From assembly GCA_023129355.1 (NCBI GenBank), contig JAGMCC010000013.1, positions 1-14,900 on the forward strand: a stretch of DNA of 14,900 nt. The letters are read 5' to 3'. The stretch's first letter is position 1; each line of letters begins with the position of its first letter. The position numbers and the translations under genes were made by a program. The notes below the pieces were generated by a model. The model was not told the origin of the DNA. It made no database searches and saw only the letters and a list, made by a program, of their open reading frames with translations. Source of the DNA: Dehalococcoidia bacterium (GTDB lineage Bacteria; Chloroflexota; Dehalococcoidia; E44-bin15). This document shows, in pieces, positions 1 through 7,902 of this stretch.

Positions 1-2
1 TT

Positions 3-707
3 CTTCCAGCGGTCGCCGGTTTCCTGATGGAGAAAGAGATCGATGTTATGCATAAGGCACTAAATGATCCAGTTCGTCCCTTCGCCGCCATCATTGGAGG
101 GGCAAAGATAAGTAGCAAGATCGGTGTTTTAGAGTATATACTGGAAAGGGTCGATTCCTTGCTCATAGCCGGCGGCATGGGCTCCACCTTTTTAAAGGCG
201 CTGAAGTTAGATGTCGGCCAGTCGTCGATAGACAAAGATAAGGTAGGCCTGGCGCAGTGGCTGATGGAGAAAGCCGCCAAGAAAGGAGTTCACCTCCTTC
301 TGCCCAGCGATGTGGTGGTTGCCGATAGGTACGCACCTAATGCCCGGACTAAGACTGTACCTATCACCGGCGTGCCTTCAGGTTGGTATGTTATGGATAT
401 CGGGCCACAGACCATCGAGCTATTTGCGGCCAAGCTGCGAAAGTGCAAAACAATTATCTGGAATGGCCCGGTTGGTGTATTCGAGCTTCCCAAGTTCAGC
501 AAGGGTACCGAGGCTATCGCAAACCTGCTGGCAGGTTTGGACGCCACCACCATCATCGGAGGCGGTTCCACCGCTGAGGCTGTCGAGGAGATGGGCTTGG
601 TGGATAAGATAACCCACGTCTCCACTGGTGGCGGGGCATCATTAAAGTTTCTGGAGGGTAAAACCCTGCCCGGGGTGGCGGTGCTCCAGGACAAGGAGAG
701 CCGATGA
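3..707 (+). CDS. pgk: Phosphoglycerate kinase, C-terminal part (5' end outside window)
   Basis: Phosphoglycerate kinase (1,3-bisphosphoglycerate + ADP to 3-phosphoglycerate + ATP, cytosolic glycolysis/gluconeogenesis). The frame is open to the window edge and reads LPAVAGFLMEKE before the first ATG at 27, which is the normal interdomain sequence of PGK. The gene is therefore cut by the window and 27 is an internal Met. About 234 codons are present of a usual ~395, covering the nucleotide-binding C-terminal domain. Recognisable motifs are IIGGAKISSKIGVLE, IWNGPVGVFE, the GGGSTAEAV loop and STGGGASLKFLEGK close to the end. GGGST stands where many PGKs have GGGDT/GGGDS. The stop overlaps the next ATG by 4 bp (ATGA at 704-707), so it is translationally coupled to the phosphoglycerate mutase that takes its product. 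Confidence 0.97.
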   Translation, partial: LPAVAGFLMEKEIDVMHKALNDPVRPFAAIIGGAKISSKIGVLEYILERVDSLLIAGGMGSTFLKALKLDVGQSSIDKDKVGLAQWLMEKAAKKGVHLLLPSDVVVADRYAPNARTKTVPITGVPSGWYVMDIGPQTIELFAAKLRKCKTIIWNGPVGVFELPKFSKGTEAIANLLAGLDATTIIGGGSTAEAVEEMGLVDKITHVSTGGGASLKFLEGKTLPGVAVLQDKESR

Positions 708-1909
708 TAGGGCTTGACCAGATAAGGGAGATCGTAAGCCCCACCCAATCCAAGATCGTACTCCTGGTCATCGACGGCCTGGGAGGGCTGCCTCATCCCG
801 AGACGGGCAGGACAGAGCTGGAAAGCGCTAAAACCCCAAACCTCGATCGGCTGGCAAGAGAGGGTATCTGTGGCATGATCGACCCGATCCGCCCGGGGAT
901 CACACCGGGCAGCGCCCCCGGCCATTTGGCTCTCTTCGGATACGACCCGCTAAGGTTCGTCGTAGGGCGGGGGATGCTGGAGGCTTTGGGCATAGACTTC
1001 GAGCTCAAAGCAGGGGACGTGGCCGCCAGGGGCAACTTCTGCACTATAGATGAGAGTGGTCTCATCACCGATCGCCGGGCAGGGCGCCTCCCCACCCAAA
1101 GGTGCTCCGAATTATGCCGGCTTCTGGACGGGATGAATATAGAAGGTGTGGCGATTCTTGTCTCGCCGGTGAGGGAGCACCGTTTTGTAGCGGTTTTCCG
1201 TGGGGAGGGGTTCTTGAGCGCGCTTAGCGATTCCGACCCACAGCGGGAGGGACTCTCACCAAGGGATGTTATCGCTCACTCTTCCCAGGCTGAAAAGGCC
1301 GCAAGTATCGCCAATGAATTTATCGCTCAGGCAAGGGCTACCCTCGCCGATCGCTATCCCGCAAACATGGTGCTGCTGCGGGGCTTTGCCCACTATCCCG
1401 ATTTCCCCAAGATGAACGAGGTCTTCAGTCTTAAACCCGCTGCCATAGCCCCCTATCCCATGTATCGTGGGCTGGCCAAGGTAGTGGGCATGGAGGTTCT
1501 CCCCACAGGCACCACCGTTGAGGAGCAGCTTTCCACCCTGGCCGAACACTACGATAGCTACGATTTTTTCTTTCTCCATGTTAAAGAGACCGACATCGCT
1601 GGCGAAGACGGGGACTTTGCGCGAAAGCTCATGGTTATCGAGGAGGTGGATCGGGCCTTGCCCCGGCTCATCGAACTCAATCCGGATGTCATCATCGTTA
1701 CCGCTGACCATTCCACCCCCGCAGTATTAAAGGGGCACAGTTGGCATCCTGTCCCCTTTCTACTGTGCTCCAAACTGTGCCGCCCCGATGGGGTGGTAGA
1801 GTTCTCGGAAATGGAATGCATTAGCGGGGCCCTGGGGAGGTTTCCGGCAACCGATGTTATGCCCCTGGCCCTGGCAAATGCCCTGAAGCTTAAGAAATTT
1901 GGAGCGTAA
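704..1909 (+). CDS. apgM: 2,3-bisphosphoglycerate-independent phosphoglycerate mutase, archaeal type
   Basis: Interconverts 3- and 2-phosphoglycerate without the 2,3-BPG cofactor; alkaline-phosphatase superfamily metalloenzyme. The 401 aa length matches the archaeal-type ApgM family (~400 aa) rather than GpmI (~510 aa). Metal and catalytic signatures are VIDGLGG with Asp24, TPGSAPGHLALFGYDP with the presumed phospho-acceptor Ser70, a C-terminal H-V-K-E-T-D segment (His292, Asp297), and TADHSTP (Asp335, His336) followed by a GHSWHPVP metal-site motif. The ATG at 704 overlaps the pgk stop (ATGA), and the stop at 1907-1909 lies one base before tpiA. The gene order pgk-apgM-tpiA groups lower-glycolysis enzymes in one transcript. 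Family assignment is secure; direction of flux cannot be told from sequence. Confidence 0.95.
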   Translation: MIGLDQIREIVSPTQSKIVLLVIDGLGGLPHPETGRTELESAKTPNLDRLAREGICGMIDPIRPGITPGSAPGHLALFGYDPLRFVVGRGMLEALGIDFELKAGDVAARGNFCTIDESGLITDRRAGRLPTQRCSELCRLLDGMNIEGVAILVSPVREHRFVAVFRGEGFLSALSDSDPQREGLSPRDVIAHSSQAEKAASIANEFIAQARATLADRYPANMVLLRGFAHYPDFPKMNEVFSLKPAAIAPYPMYRGLAKVVGMEVLPTGTTVEEQLSTLAEHYDSYDFFFLHVKETDIAGEDGDFARKLMVIEEVDRALPRLIELNPDVIIVTADHSTPAVLKGHSWHPVPFLLCSKLCRPDGVVEFSEMECISGALGRFPATDVMPLALANALKLKKFGA

Positions 1910-1910
1910 G

Positions 1911-2669
1911 ATGAGAGCACCAATGATCGCCGGCAACTGGAAGATGAATACCACACTGGCGGAGGCCTCAGCCCTGGTAAGGGAGCTGAAGGAGGGGCTT
2001 GAACGCATAGCTGGCGTGGAGAAGGTGCTCTGTCCCCCTTTCATTTCGTTATCTTTGGTCAAGGAGCTTCTTCAGGGCTCATCTATCAAGGTGGGAGCGC
2101 AAAATATGTACTTTGAGGAAAAGGGTGCCTACACCGGTGAGATTTCACCATTGATGCTTTGCGGAATTTGTGAGTATGTCATTCTGGGCCACTCCGAGCG
2201 CAGGCAATACTGCGGTGAGACCGATGAGGTAGTGAACAGGAAGGTTAAAGCAGCGCTCGCCGCGGAGCTAACCCCGATCCTCTGCGTTGGTGAGCGGCTT
2301 GAGGACAAGGAGGCGGAAAGGACTGAGGAGGTGGTAACCAGGCAGGTGACAGGGGCGCTTCAGGGCGTTGAATCGCTTAACGGGATGGTCATCGCCTATG
2401 AGCCTGTCTGGGCTATAGGCACGGGAAGAGCAGCTACCGGTAAGGGGGCAAATGCTACTATCAGCATTATCAGGGAGACAGTCACTCAGCTTTACTGTGA
2501 GGAGATCGCACAGGGCATCAGGATTCTATACGGAGGAAGCGTGACCGCTGCCAATATGGCCGAATTTATCGGCCAGCACGAGATCGACGGTGCTCTGGTG
2601 GGAGGAGCGAGCCTGAAAGCTAAGGAATTTCTAACTATCGTAGAGCAAACGGCAGCGATCAAGAAATGA
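1911..2669 (+). CDS. tpiA: Triosephosphate isomerase
   Basis: Interconverts dihydroxyacetone phosphate and glyceraldehyde 3-phosphate (TIM barrel, cytosolic). The 252 aa product has all catalytic landmarks: Lys11 in AGNWKMN, His94 in LGHSERR, Glu164 in AYEPVWAIGTG with the flexible phosphate loop following, YGGSV, and GALVGGASL near the end. The ATG at 1911 is chosen over an in-frame TTG at 1899 because GGAG at 1901-1904 gives a Shine-Dalgarno six bases upstream and MRAPMIAGNWKMN is a normal TIM N-terminus. Only one base separates it from the apgM stop, and its own stop overlaps miaA by 4 bp (ATGA, 2666-2669), so it sits inside the pgk-apgM-tpiA-miaA operon. Confidence 0.97.
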   Translation: MRAPMIAGNWKMNTTLAEASALVRELKEGLERIAGVEKVLCPPFISLSLVKELLQGSSIKVGAQNMYFEEKGAYTGEISPLMLCGICEYVILGHSERRQYCGETDEVVNRKVKAALAAELTPILCVGERLEDKEAERTEEVVTRQVTGALQGVESLNGMVIAYEPVWAIGTGRAATGKGANATISIIRETVTQLYCEEIAQGIRILYGGSVTAANMAEFIGQHEIDGALVGGASLKAKEFLTIVEQTAAIKK

Positions 2670-3628
2670 GCCACCTTATTGCGATTGTGGGCCCCACCGC
2701 AGTGGGCAAGAGCGCCCTGGCGATCCATCTGGCACAGGTCTTTGGTGGCGAGATCGTTAGCGCCGACAGCCGCCAGGTTTTTCGTAGTATGGACATCGGC
2801 ACGGCGAAGCCAAGCCCCGAAGAGCGCGCCCTGGTTCCCCACCACCTCATCGATGTGGTCGACCCGGACCAGGATTTCACCGTCGCCCTTTATCAGGAGA
2901 TGGCCATAAGGGCAATCGAGGATATTCAGCGGCGGGGGAGGCTAGCGCTCTTGGTCGGCGGCAGTGGGCTTTATGTGCGGGCGCTGGTAGGAGGCTACAG
3001 AATCCCCATTGTTCCTCCGGACACTGAACTGAGGCGTAGCCTGGAGGAGAAAGCGGCATCGGAAGGCTATATGGCACTCTATGAAGAACTAAAGGGGGTT
3101 GACCCCACTGCGGCGCAACGGATTGACCCCCGCAATGTGCGCCGGGTGATCAGGGCGCTCGAGGTTTTTCGTACTACCGGGCTCCCCTTCTCCAAGCTCC
3201 AGGGAAGCTCGCCTTTTTTGGAAAGTTTTCGCACTTTAACTATTGGGCTCACTGCCACCAGGGAGGATTTGTACCGGAGGATCGATTCCAGGGTGGATCG
3301 TATGATGGAACGGGGCCTAGTTCAGGAGGTAAAGGGGCTCCTGGAGCGGGGCTACTCGCTTGACCTCCCGGCGATGTCGGGGCTGGGCTACAAGCAGATC
3401 GGTCAATATCTTAAAGGGGAAGTCGACCTTTCTAAGGCAGTGCAGCGGATAAAATATGAGACCCACCGCTTCGCCCGCCATCAATATGCCTGGTTCCGCC
3501 CCAACGATGAGGAAATCCACTGGTTTGAGGCGAGGAATGGGGTGGAGGAAGTAATTCGCAGCCTCATTCAAGGATTCATATTTAAAAAAACAGGGATTGA
3601 ATTGGCAGAGTCAGGAAAACGCAATTAA
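2666..3628 (+). CDS. miaA: tRNA dimethylallyltransferase
   Basis: Transfers the dimethylallyl group of DMAPP to N6 of A37 in tRNAs reading UNN codons, the first step of ms2i6A synthesis. The 320 aa product has the P-loop GPTAVGKS (residues 9-16), the ADSRQVFRSMDIGTAKPS substrate-binding segment (33-50), HHLIDVVDP, GGSGLYVRAL (98-107), DPRNVRRVIRALEV, and MSGLGYKQIGQYL toward the C-terminus. Length and motif order are standard for bacterial MiaA. The start overlaps the tpiA stop (ATGA), so it is co-translated with glycolytic genes, which is presumably an operon convenience rather than a functional link. A 69-bp gap follows before dapF. Confidence 0.96.
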   Translation: MSHLIAIVGPTAVGKSALAIHLAQVFGGEIVSADSRQVFRSMDIGTAKPSPEERALVPHHLIDVVDPDQDFTVALYQEMAIRAIEDIQRRGRLALLVGGSGLYVRALVGGYRIPIVPPDTELRRSLEEKAASEGYMALYEELKGVDPTAAQRIDPRNVRRVIRALEVFRTTGLPFSKLQGSSPFLESFRTLTIGLTATREDLYRRIDSRVDRMMERGLVQEVKGLLERGYSLDLPAMSGLGYKQIGQYLKGEVDLSKAVQRIKYETHRFARHQYAWFRPNDEEIHWFEARNGVEEVIRSLIQGFIFKKTGIELAESGKRN

Positions 3629-3697
3629 GCCACCGACAAGGATAAATTGTTCAATAGTCAGGATTGAATTCACACTGCAACCGAGTAAGGCGAAAAA

Positions 3698-4516
3698 ATG
3701 AAATTCGCTAAGCTGCAGGCGACGGGCAACGATTTCATATTGATCGAGGGTGGTGAAGAGCACGATTGGTCATCGCTGGCAAAAGCCATGTGCCATCGCC
3801 ACTTTGGCATCGGCGCCGATGGCCTCATCGTCCTGCTGCCTTCAAAGGTTGCCGATTTGCGGATGCGACTGTACAACCAGGATGGTTCGGAGGCGGAGTC
3901 CTGCGGTAATGGGCTACGGTGCCTCGCCAGATATGCCATCGCTAGGGTACTGGTCGATGCCAGGGAGCTTGCGGTGGAAACGCTAGTCGGCATTAGAAAG
4001 GTGCACTCTTATGGAAACCTCATCCAGGTAGATATGGGAAAACCCACGTTTAAGGCTGATAAGATACCGATGCTCATCGAGAAGGAACTTGACATAATCC
4101 TAGATTATCCCGTTATCGTCCGGGGCAAAAAATTCCTCATTACCTGCCTTTCTATGGGAAATCCCCACGCCGTCTGCTTCTTAGATGAGCCGATAGCAAA
4201 CTTTCCTCTTGCCGAACTGGGGCCAGTGGTGGAAAACAATTCCCTCTTCCCTAACCGGGTAAATTTTGAGGTAGCAAATGTGCTGGGTCGAGGCAAGGTG
4301 AGGGCCAGGGTCTGGGAGCGTGGGGTAGGGGAGACCCTCTCCTGCGGCACCGGTGCCTGTGCGGTGGCGGTGGCAGCCCGACTTCATGACCGCGTGGCCG
4401 ACGATGTCGATATAATACTACCGGGAGGCGTGCTCACGGTTGCCTGGGACGGGGTTGGGGAAGTGATGCTCAGCGGCCCTGCGGAGCTGGTGTTTCAGGG
4501 TGAGTGGCCTGAATAG
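3698..4516 (+). CDS. dapF: Diaminopimelate epimerase
   Basis: Converts LL-diaminopimelate to meso-diaminopimelate, the precursor of lysine (and of peptidoglycan where the organism makes it), by a cofactor-free two-cysteine mechanism. The 272 aa product has ATGNDF at the N-terminus, the first catalytic Cys69 in SCGNG, MGNPHAV, and the second catalytic Cys216 in GETLSCGTGAC. AAGG at 3687-3690 lies seven bases before the ATG. The partner enzyme DapL is encoded about 1 kb downstream on the same strand, with a pentapeptide protein and an unrecognised ORF between them. I see no clear promoter in the 69-bp gap after miaA, so it may be read from the upstream operon. Confidence 0.97.
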   Translation: MKFAKLQATGNDFILIEGGEEHDWSSLAKAMCHRHFGIGADGLIVLLPSKVADLRMRLYNQDGSEAESCGNGLRCLARYAIARVLVDARELAVETLVGIRKVHSYGNLIQVDMGKPTFKADKIPMLIEKELDIILDYPVIVRGKKFLITCLSMGNPHAVCFLDEPIANFPLAELGPVVENNSLFPNRVNFEVANVLGRGKVRARVWERGVGETLSCGTGACAVAVAARLHDRVADDVDIILPGGVLTVAWDGVGEVMLSGPAELVFQGEWPE

Positions 4517-4519
4517 GCG

Positions 4520-4536
4520 TGGACATCTTGTGTCCA
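4520..4536. promoter_or_regulatory. Short perfect inverted repeat between dapF and the pentapeptide gene
   Basis: TGGACA, a 5-base loop, then TGTCCA. This is a perfect 6-bp hairpin or dyad starting three bases after the dapF stop and 28 bp before the next start. It has no U-run directly after it (an AT-rich stretch begins a few bases later), so it would be at best a weak terminator or an mRNA-stability hairpin; an operator is also possible. The structure is seen; the function is unknown. Confidence 0.35.
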
Positions 4537-4564
4537 GGCAATTAAAATATTTGGAGGAGTTAGA

Positions 4565-4981
4565 ATGGATGAGAGCTTGGCTGAGAAAATCAAGCCCAGC
4601 GCTGACCTGCGCGGCGATGATTTAAGCGGCGCCGATCTATCAGGTGCCACGCTGGTGCAGGCCGATATGCTGAACTGCGACCTTTCCGGGGCGAATTTAT
4701 CCGGCGCTGACCTGAACGGCGCCGATCTCACCGATGCCGACCTTTCTGATACCAACCTCACCGGCACCAATTTAACCCGTGCCAGACTGCGCGGCACGCT
4801 CTTCAGCGGCGCCGACCTCACCGGCGCAGTATTATCCCAAACCGATCTCGAGGGCGCCGACTTCAGTGGGGCGAAGATTGATGTGGAGAAGCTGGACATC
4901 TCCGGTGCCCGAGCCTGGCAGCAGGCAAGGTGGGATGCTCCTGTGCTTGATGCACTTAAAGCGAAGTACGGCTCTAAATAA
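4565..4981 (+). CDS. Pentapeptide-repeat protein
   Basis: A 138 aa protein built almost wholly of A(D/N)LxX pentapeptides. The central residue falls at every fifth position from Leu15 to Ile105 without a break in phase, giving 19 consecutive repeats, with Met35, Phe80, Phe100 and Ile105 as the only non-Leu centres. Such proteins fold as a right-handed quadrilateral beta-helix. Some members (MfpA, Qnr) mimic DNA and bind gyrase, but the family is functionally diverse and nothing here selects that role. The N-terminal ~12 residues and the C-terminal ~30 (after the helix, ending in DALKAKYGSK) are non-repeat caps. There is no signal peptide or membrane segment, so it should be cytosolic. A strong GGAGGAG Shine-Dalgarno lies at 4552-4558. 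Confidence 0.9.
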   Translation: MDESLAEKIKPSADLRGDDLSGADLSGATLVQADMLNCDLSGANLSGADLNGADLTDADLSDTNLTGTNLTRARLRGTLFSGADLTGAVLSQTDLEGADFSGAKIDVEKLDISGARAWQQARWDAPVLDALKAKYGSK

Positions 4982-5012
4982 ATAGCATAGAAGTAATATT
5001 GGGGTTGTGCGG

Positions 5013-5555
5013 ATGAAAGTTTTGGATTGCTCTGAACAAGGCAAACAACCAATGAGTAGTTCAGTGGATGAACTGGTTGAGTTTGATGTGAAATACCTAC
5101 TCGATTGTCTTGCTTTGCATAGACACACATCATACGACCTTGAGGGGCGGCCAGATGTCGAAGACCGACATTCACCGCAGCCCGACTACTTAGCAAAAGA
5201 GACCAAAACGGGAGCTTTACTTGCGATTGAGCATGCAGAATTTTTCGAAAGTCAGGAAACTAGAGGAAAAGAGGCTCGTGTAGTAAAGCGTTCGGGGGGT
5301 TTAATAAAAGGGTTAAATTTTCCGTCCCCGCAGCAATTGGGTGAGCGTTTGTCTGAATTTGCTGACCAAAAACTGGCTAAGGGTCAGCTTGCTAATTTCA
5401 ATAATGCTAAGCGGATTCTATTAGCGAGGAATCGTTGGTCGGGTCTTCGCAGCGCCAATTTCTTTAAGGCAGAGCCATATTTTAAACATAGTGAGCCAGC
5501 AAAGTGTGACCACTTCTACATTATTGTCTCAAAACAGTTAGTAGAAATATTCTGA
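5013..5555 (+). CDS. Hypothetical protein, possible nuclease-like fold
   Basis: I do not recognise this ~180 aa protein. An in-frame GTG at 5007 is an alternative start; the ATG at 5013 is preferred because GGGG at 5001-5004 lies eight bases upstream, though this is a weak ribosome site. It is polar, without signal peptide or membrane segment. A Pro-Asp pair (Asp58) on a predicted strand, a KTG turn and then AIEHAEF (Glu73) loosely resemble the D...E half of PD-(D/E)XK or VRR-type nuclease cores (pattern PD...KTG...IE). The expected lysine two residues after Glu73 is alanine, so this is only a hint. Base composition is AT-richer and codon use plainer than in the flanking genes, and it splits the dapF-dapL region. 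Both suggest a late insertion. It ends 23 bp before dapL. Confidence 0.6.
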   Translation: MKVLDCSEQGKQPMSSSVDELVEFDVKYLLDCLALHRHTSYDLEGRPDVEDRHSPQPDYLAKETKTGALLAIEHAEFFESQETRGKEARVVKRSGGLIKGLNFPSPQQLGERLSEFADQKLAKGQLANFNNAKRILLARNRWSGLRSANFFKAEPYFKHSEPAKCDHFYIIVSKQLVEIF

Positions 5556-5577
5556 AACTTTGGTAGAGTATGAAAAG

Positions 5578-6750
5578 ATGAGAACGGCTAGGCGCATTGA
5601 AAACCTGCCGCCCTACCTTTTCGTCGAGATTTCGAGGAAGATCGCGGAGAGGCGGGCTCAAGGTGAGGATGTAATCAGCCTCGCAGTCGGCGACCCGGAC
5701 ATCCCCACGCCCCGGCATGTCATCGCGCGGTTGTGCCAGGCAGCCCAGGACCCCCAAAATCATCGCTATCCTGAGTCAGAGGGCCTCCCCGAGTTCCGTC
5801 ACGCCATTTCTCAGTGGTATGAAAGACGATTTAGCGTGACCCTTGATCCGGACAGGGAGGTATTGCCTCTCATCGGTGCTAAGGAGGGCATCGGGCATAT
5901 CGCCCTCTGCTTCATCGACCCAGGAGATATCGCCCTGGTCCCCAACCCGGCCTATCCCGTTTACTCCATAGGAACCATGTTCGCTGGCGGCTCTTCGCAC
6001 TATATGCCGCTTACTGAAGATAACGATTTTTTACCAGATTTGGATCGTATTCCGGGGGATATTGCTCGAAAAGCGAAAATAATGTGGATCAATTATCCCA
6101 ATAACCCCACGGCAGCGGTGGCGGAGCCCGACTTTTTTGAGCGGGTGGTCGCCTTTGCTAAAAAATATGACATCGCTGTTTGCCATGATGGGCCCTACAC
6201 TGAGGTGGCCTTTGATGGTTACCGCCCGGTGAGCTTTCTTGAAGCAACTGGAGCCATGGAGGCTGGAGTGGAATTTCATTCCCTCTCCAAGAGCTATAAT
6301 ATGACTGGCTGGCGGGTGGGCATGATGGTAGGGAATGCCGGGATAATTGACGCCCTGAGGAGGGTAAAGTCGAACCTTGATTCGGGGATTCCCCAGGCGA
6401 TCCAGCACGCCGCCATCGAGGCGCTAACGGGGCCCCAGGATTGCGTTTCAGAACATAATGCGATATATCAGCGCCGCCGCGACCGGTTGCTCCAGACACT
6501 TAGCCAGATAGGACTTAATGCCAAGCCCCCTCGCGCCAGCCTCTATATTTGGGCCAGGGTTCCTGACGGCTATACCTCGCTAGAATTCGCCACCTCGCTA
6601 CTAGAGGAGGCTGGGGTCGTGGTTACCCCGGGCACCAGCTACGGGAAGCATGGAGAAGGCTATATCCGCCTATCCCTGACCATTCCCGATGAGCGCCTGG
6701 AGGAAGCCCTGACCCGGCTTACGGCATGGCACAAGCAGAAATTGACATAA
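5578..6750 (+). CDS. dapL: LL-diaminopimelate aminotransferase
   Basis: PLP-dependent class I/II aminotransferase of the DapL type, converting tetrahydrodipicolinate plus glutamate directly to LL-diaminopimelate and so bypassing the DapC/D/E steps. Family features are the N-terminal RIENLPPYLFVEI segment, VGDPDIPTP, INYPNNPTAAV, the HDGPYTEVAF region, and the Schiff-base Lys238 in HSLSKSYNMTGWRVG; a late GxxxIRLSL-like segment (EGYIRLSLT) carries the substrate-carboxylate Arg. The ATG at 5578 (390 aa) is chosen over a TTG at 5560 because MRTARRIENLPPYLF fits the usual DapL N-terminus; neither has a good Shine-Dalgarno. Linkage to dapF supports the lysine-pathway role over other aminotransferase activities. 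The stop is followed at once by the ribosome site of hflX. Confidence 0.93.
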   Translation: MRTARRIENLPPYLFVEISRKIAERRAQGEDVISLAVGDPDIPTPRHVIARLCQAAQDPQNHRYPESEGLPEFRHAISQWYERRFSVTLDPDREVLPLIGAKEGIGHIALCFIDPGDIALVPNPAYPVYSIGTMFAGGSSHYMPLTEDNDFLPDLDRIPGDIARKAKIMWINYPNNPTAAVAEPDFFERVVAFAKKYDIAVCHDGPYTEVAFDGYRPVSFLEATGAMEAGVEFHSLSKSYNMTGWRVGMMVGNAGIIDALRRVKSNLDSGIPQAIQHAAIEALTGPQDCVSEHNAIYQRRRDRLLQTLSQIGLNAKPPRASLYIWARVPDGYTSLEFATSLLEEAGVVVTPGTSYGKHGEGYIRLSLTIPDERLEEALTRLTAWHKQKLT

Positions 6751-6760
6751 GGAGATAGCC

Positions 6761-7891
6761 ATCGCCAGGAATACGTTTCCCACCCGGCCATCAATTGAGC
6801 GAGCCTTTTTGGTAGGAGTAGAGGTAAAGGGGGCTAGAAATATCTGGTCTATAGATGACTCCCTTGAAGAGCTGGCCCTGTTAGCGGTTACCGCCGGGGC
6901 TGAGGTAGTGGGGGCACTGGTGCAGCGCCTACAACGGCCAACGCCCACTTACTATCTGGGCAAAGGAAAACTGGAGGAACTCGCTGCGCTCAGGGAGGAG
7001 GTAGGGTATGATGTTGTCCTTTTCGACGATGAGCTTTCACCGACCCAACAGAGAAATCTGGAACAGGCTCTTGAGGTCAAGATCATCGACCGCACCGCCC
7101 TGATCTTGGACATCTTCGCCAAGCGAGCCCGGACCCATGAGGGACGCCTTCAGGTGGAACTGGCGCAGCATGAGTATCTCCTGCCTCGCCTCGTGGGGCA
7201 ATGGAGCCACCTGGAGCGTCTCGGCGGTGGCATTGGCACCAGGGGACCTGGTGAGTCGCAATTGGAGACCGATCGGCGCATCATCCGCCAAAAGATCCAC
7301 CGACTCCAAAGGGAGATCGAGGGAGTGAGGAAGCACCGCGCCCTTTATCGGCGTCAGCGCACCCTGCAGGGCATCCCCCTTGTCTCCTTGATTGGTTATA
7401 CCAATTCGGGTAAAAGCACCCTGCTGAATTCGCTGAGTAACGCCGGTGTGTTTGTTGAGGACAAGCTCTTCGCCACCCTCGATCCTACCACCAGAAGGCT
7501 CACTATACCCATTAAAAATGAGGTGCTGATCACCGATACAGTGGGCTTCATCCAGAAGCTACCACACACAGTGATCGCTGCCTTTAGAGCCACCCTGGAG
7601 GAACTGGAGGAGGCAGCCCTGCTACTTCATGTTATTGACATAACGCATCGTAATGCTGTCGAGCAGAGCGTTACAGTGGAGAAGATCCTCACCGAGCTGG
7701 GGTTGGGTGATAAGCCAAGGATCGCTGTTCTAAACAAGATCGACCTCCTCGCTCCCAGTGAGGAGGATATTGGCGAGTTCTGCAGCTCCATTAAGGATCA
7801 AGAGGCAGTATTAATCTCGGCGGCTCGGGGGTGGGGTCTCAGCGGCTTACTGGAGAAGATTGCGGAGAAGCTAGCTATATCTGTTTTCTAG
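6761..7891 (+). CDS. hflX: Ribosome-associated GTPase HflX
   Basis: HflX splits stalled 70S ribosomes under stress and hydrolyses GTP. The N-terminal HflX domain shows GKGKLEEL, FDDELSPTQQRNLE and GGGIGTRGPGESQLETDRR. The G domain shows G1 GYTNSGKST (212-220), LFATLDPTTRR (G2), DTVGFIQKLP (G3), NKID (G4) and a C-terminal ISA (G5). The start is unusual. An AAGGAG ribosome site (6749-6754) lies six bases before an ATC at 6761, and the frame from there reads ARNTFPTRPSIERAFLVGVE, which matches the normal HflX N-terminus. The first canonical start (TTG, 6809) has no ribosome site and would remove the conserved ERAF. I therefore start at ATC (376 aa); a sequence error from ATG is the alternative, and a conservative model would be 6809-7891. 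The gene closes the + strand run and is convergent with the endonuclease gene, 11 bp away. Confidence 0.93.
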   Translation: MARNTFPTRPSIERAFLVGVEVKGARNIWSIDDSLEELALLAVTAGAEVVGALVQRLQRPTPTYYLGKGKLEELAALREEVGYDVVLFDDELSPTQQRNLEQALEVKIIDRTALILDIFAKRARTHEGRLQVELAQHEYLLPRLVGQWSHLERLGGGIGTRGPGESQLETDRRIIRQKIHRLQREIEGVRKHRALYRRQRTLQGIPLVSLIGYTNSGKSTLLNSLSNAGVFVEDKLFATLDPTTRRLTIPIKNEVLITDTVGFIQKLPHTVIAAFRATLEELEEAALLLHVIDITHRNAVEQSVTVEKILTELGLGDKPRIAVLNKIDLLAPSEEDIGEFCSSIKDQEAVLISAARGWGLSGLLEKIAEKLAISVF

Positions 7892-7902
7892 TTCCAAGGA
7901 CT

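Noticed and set aside
290..925. Minus-strand 211 aa ORF over pgk/apgM
   Set aside because: Antisense shadow of two clear enzyme genes.
4495..5196. Long - strand ORF (233 aa) over the pentapeptide gene
   Set aside because: It is a shadow of the 15-base repeat pattern of the + strand gene; the product is a low-complexity Ser/Ala/Pro sequence and the + strand has a strong ribosome site.
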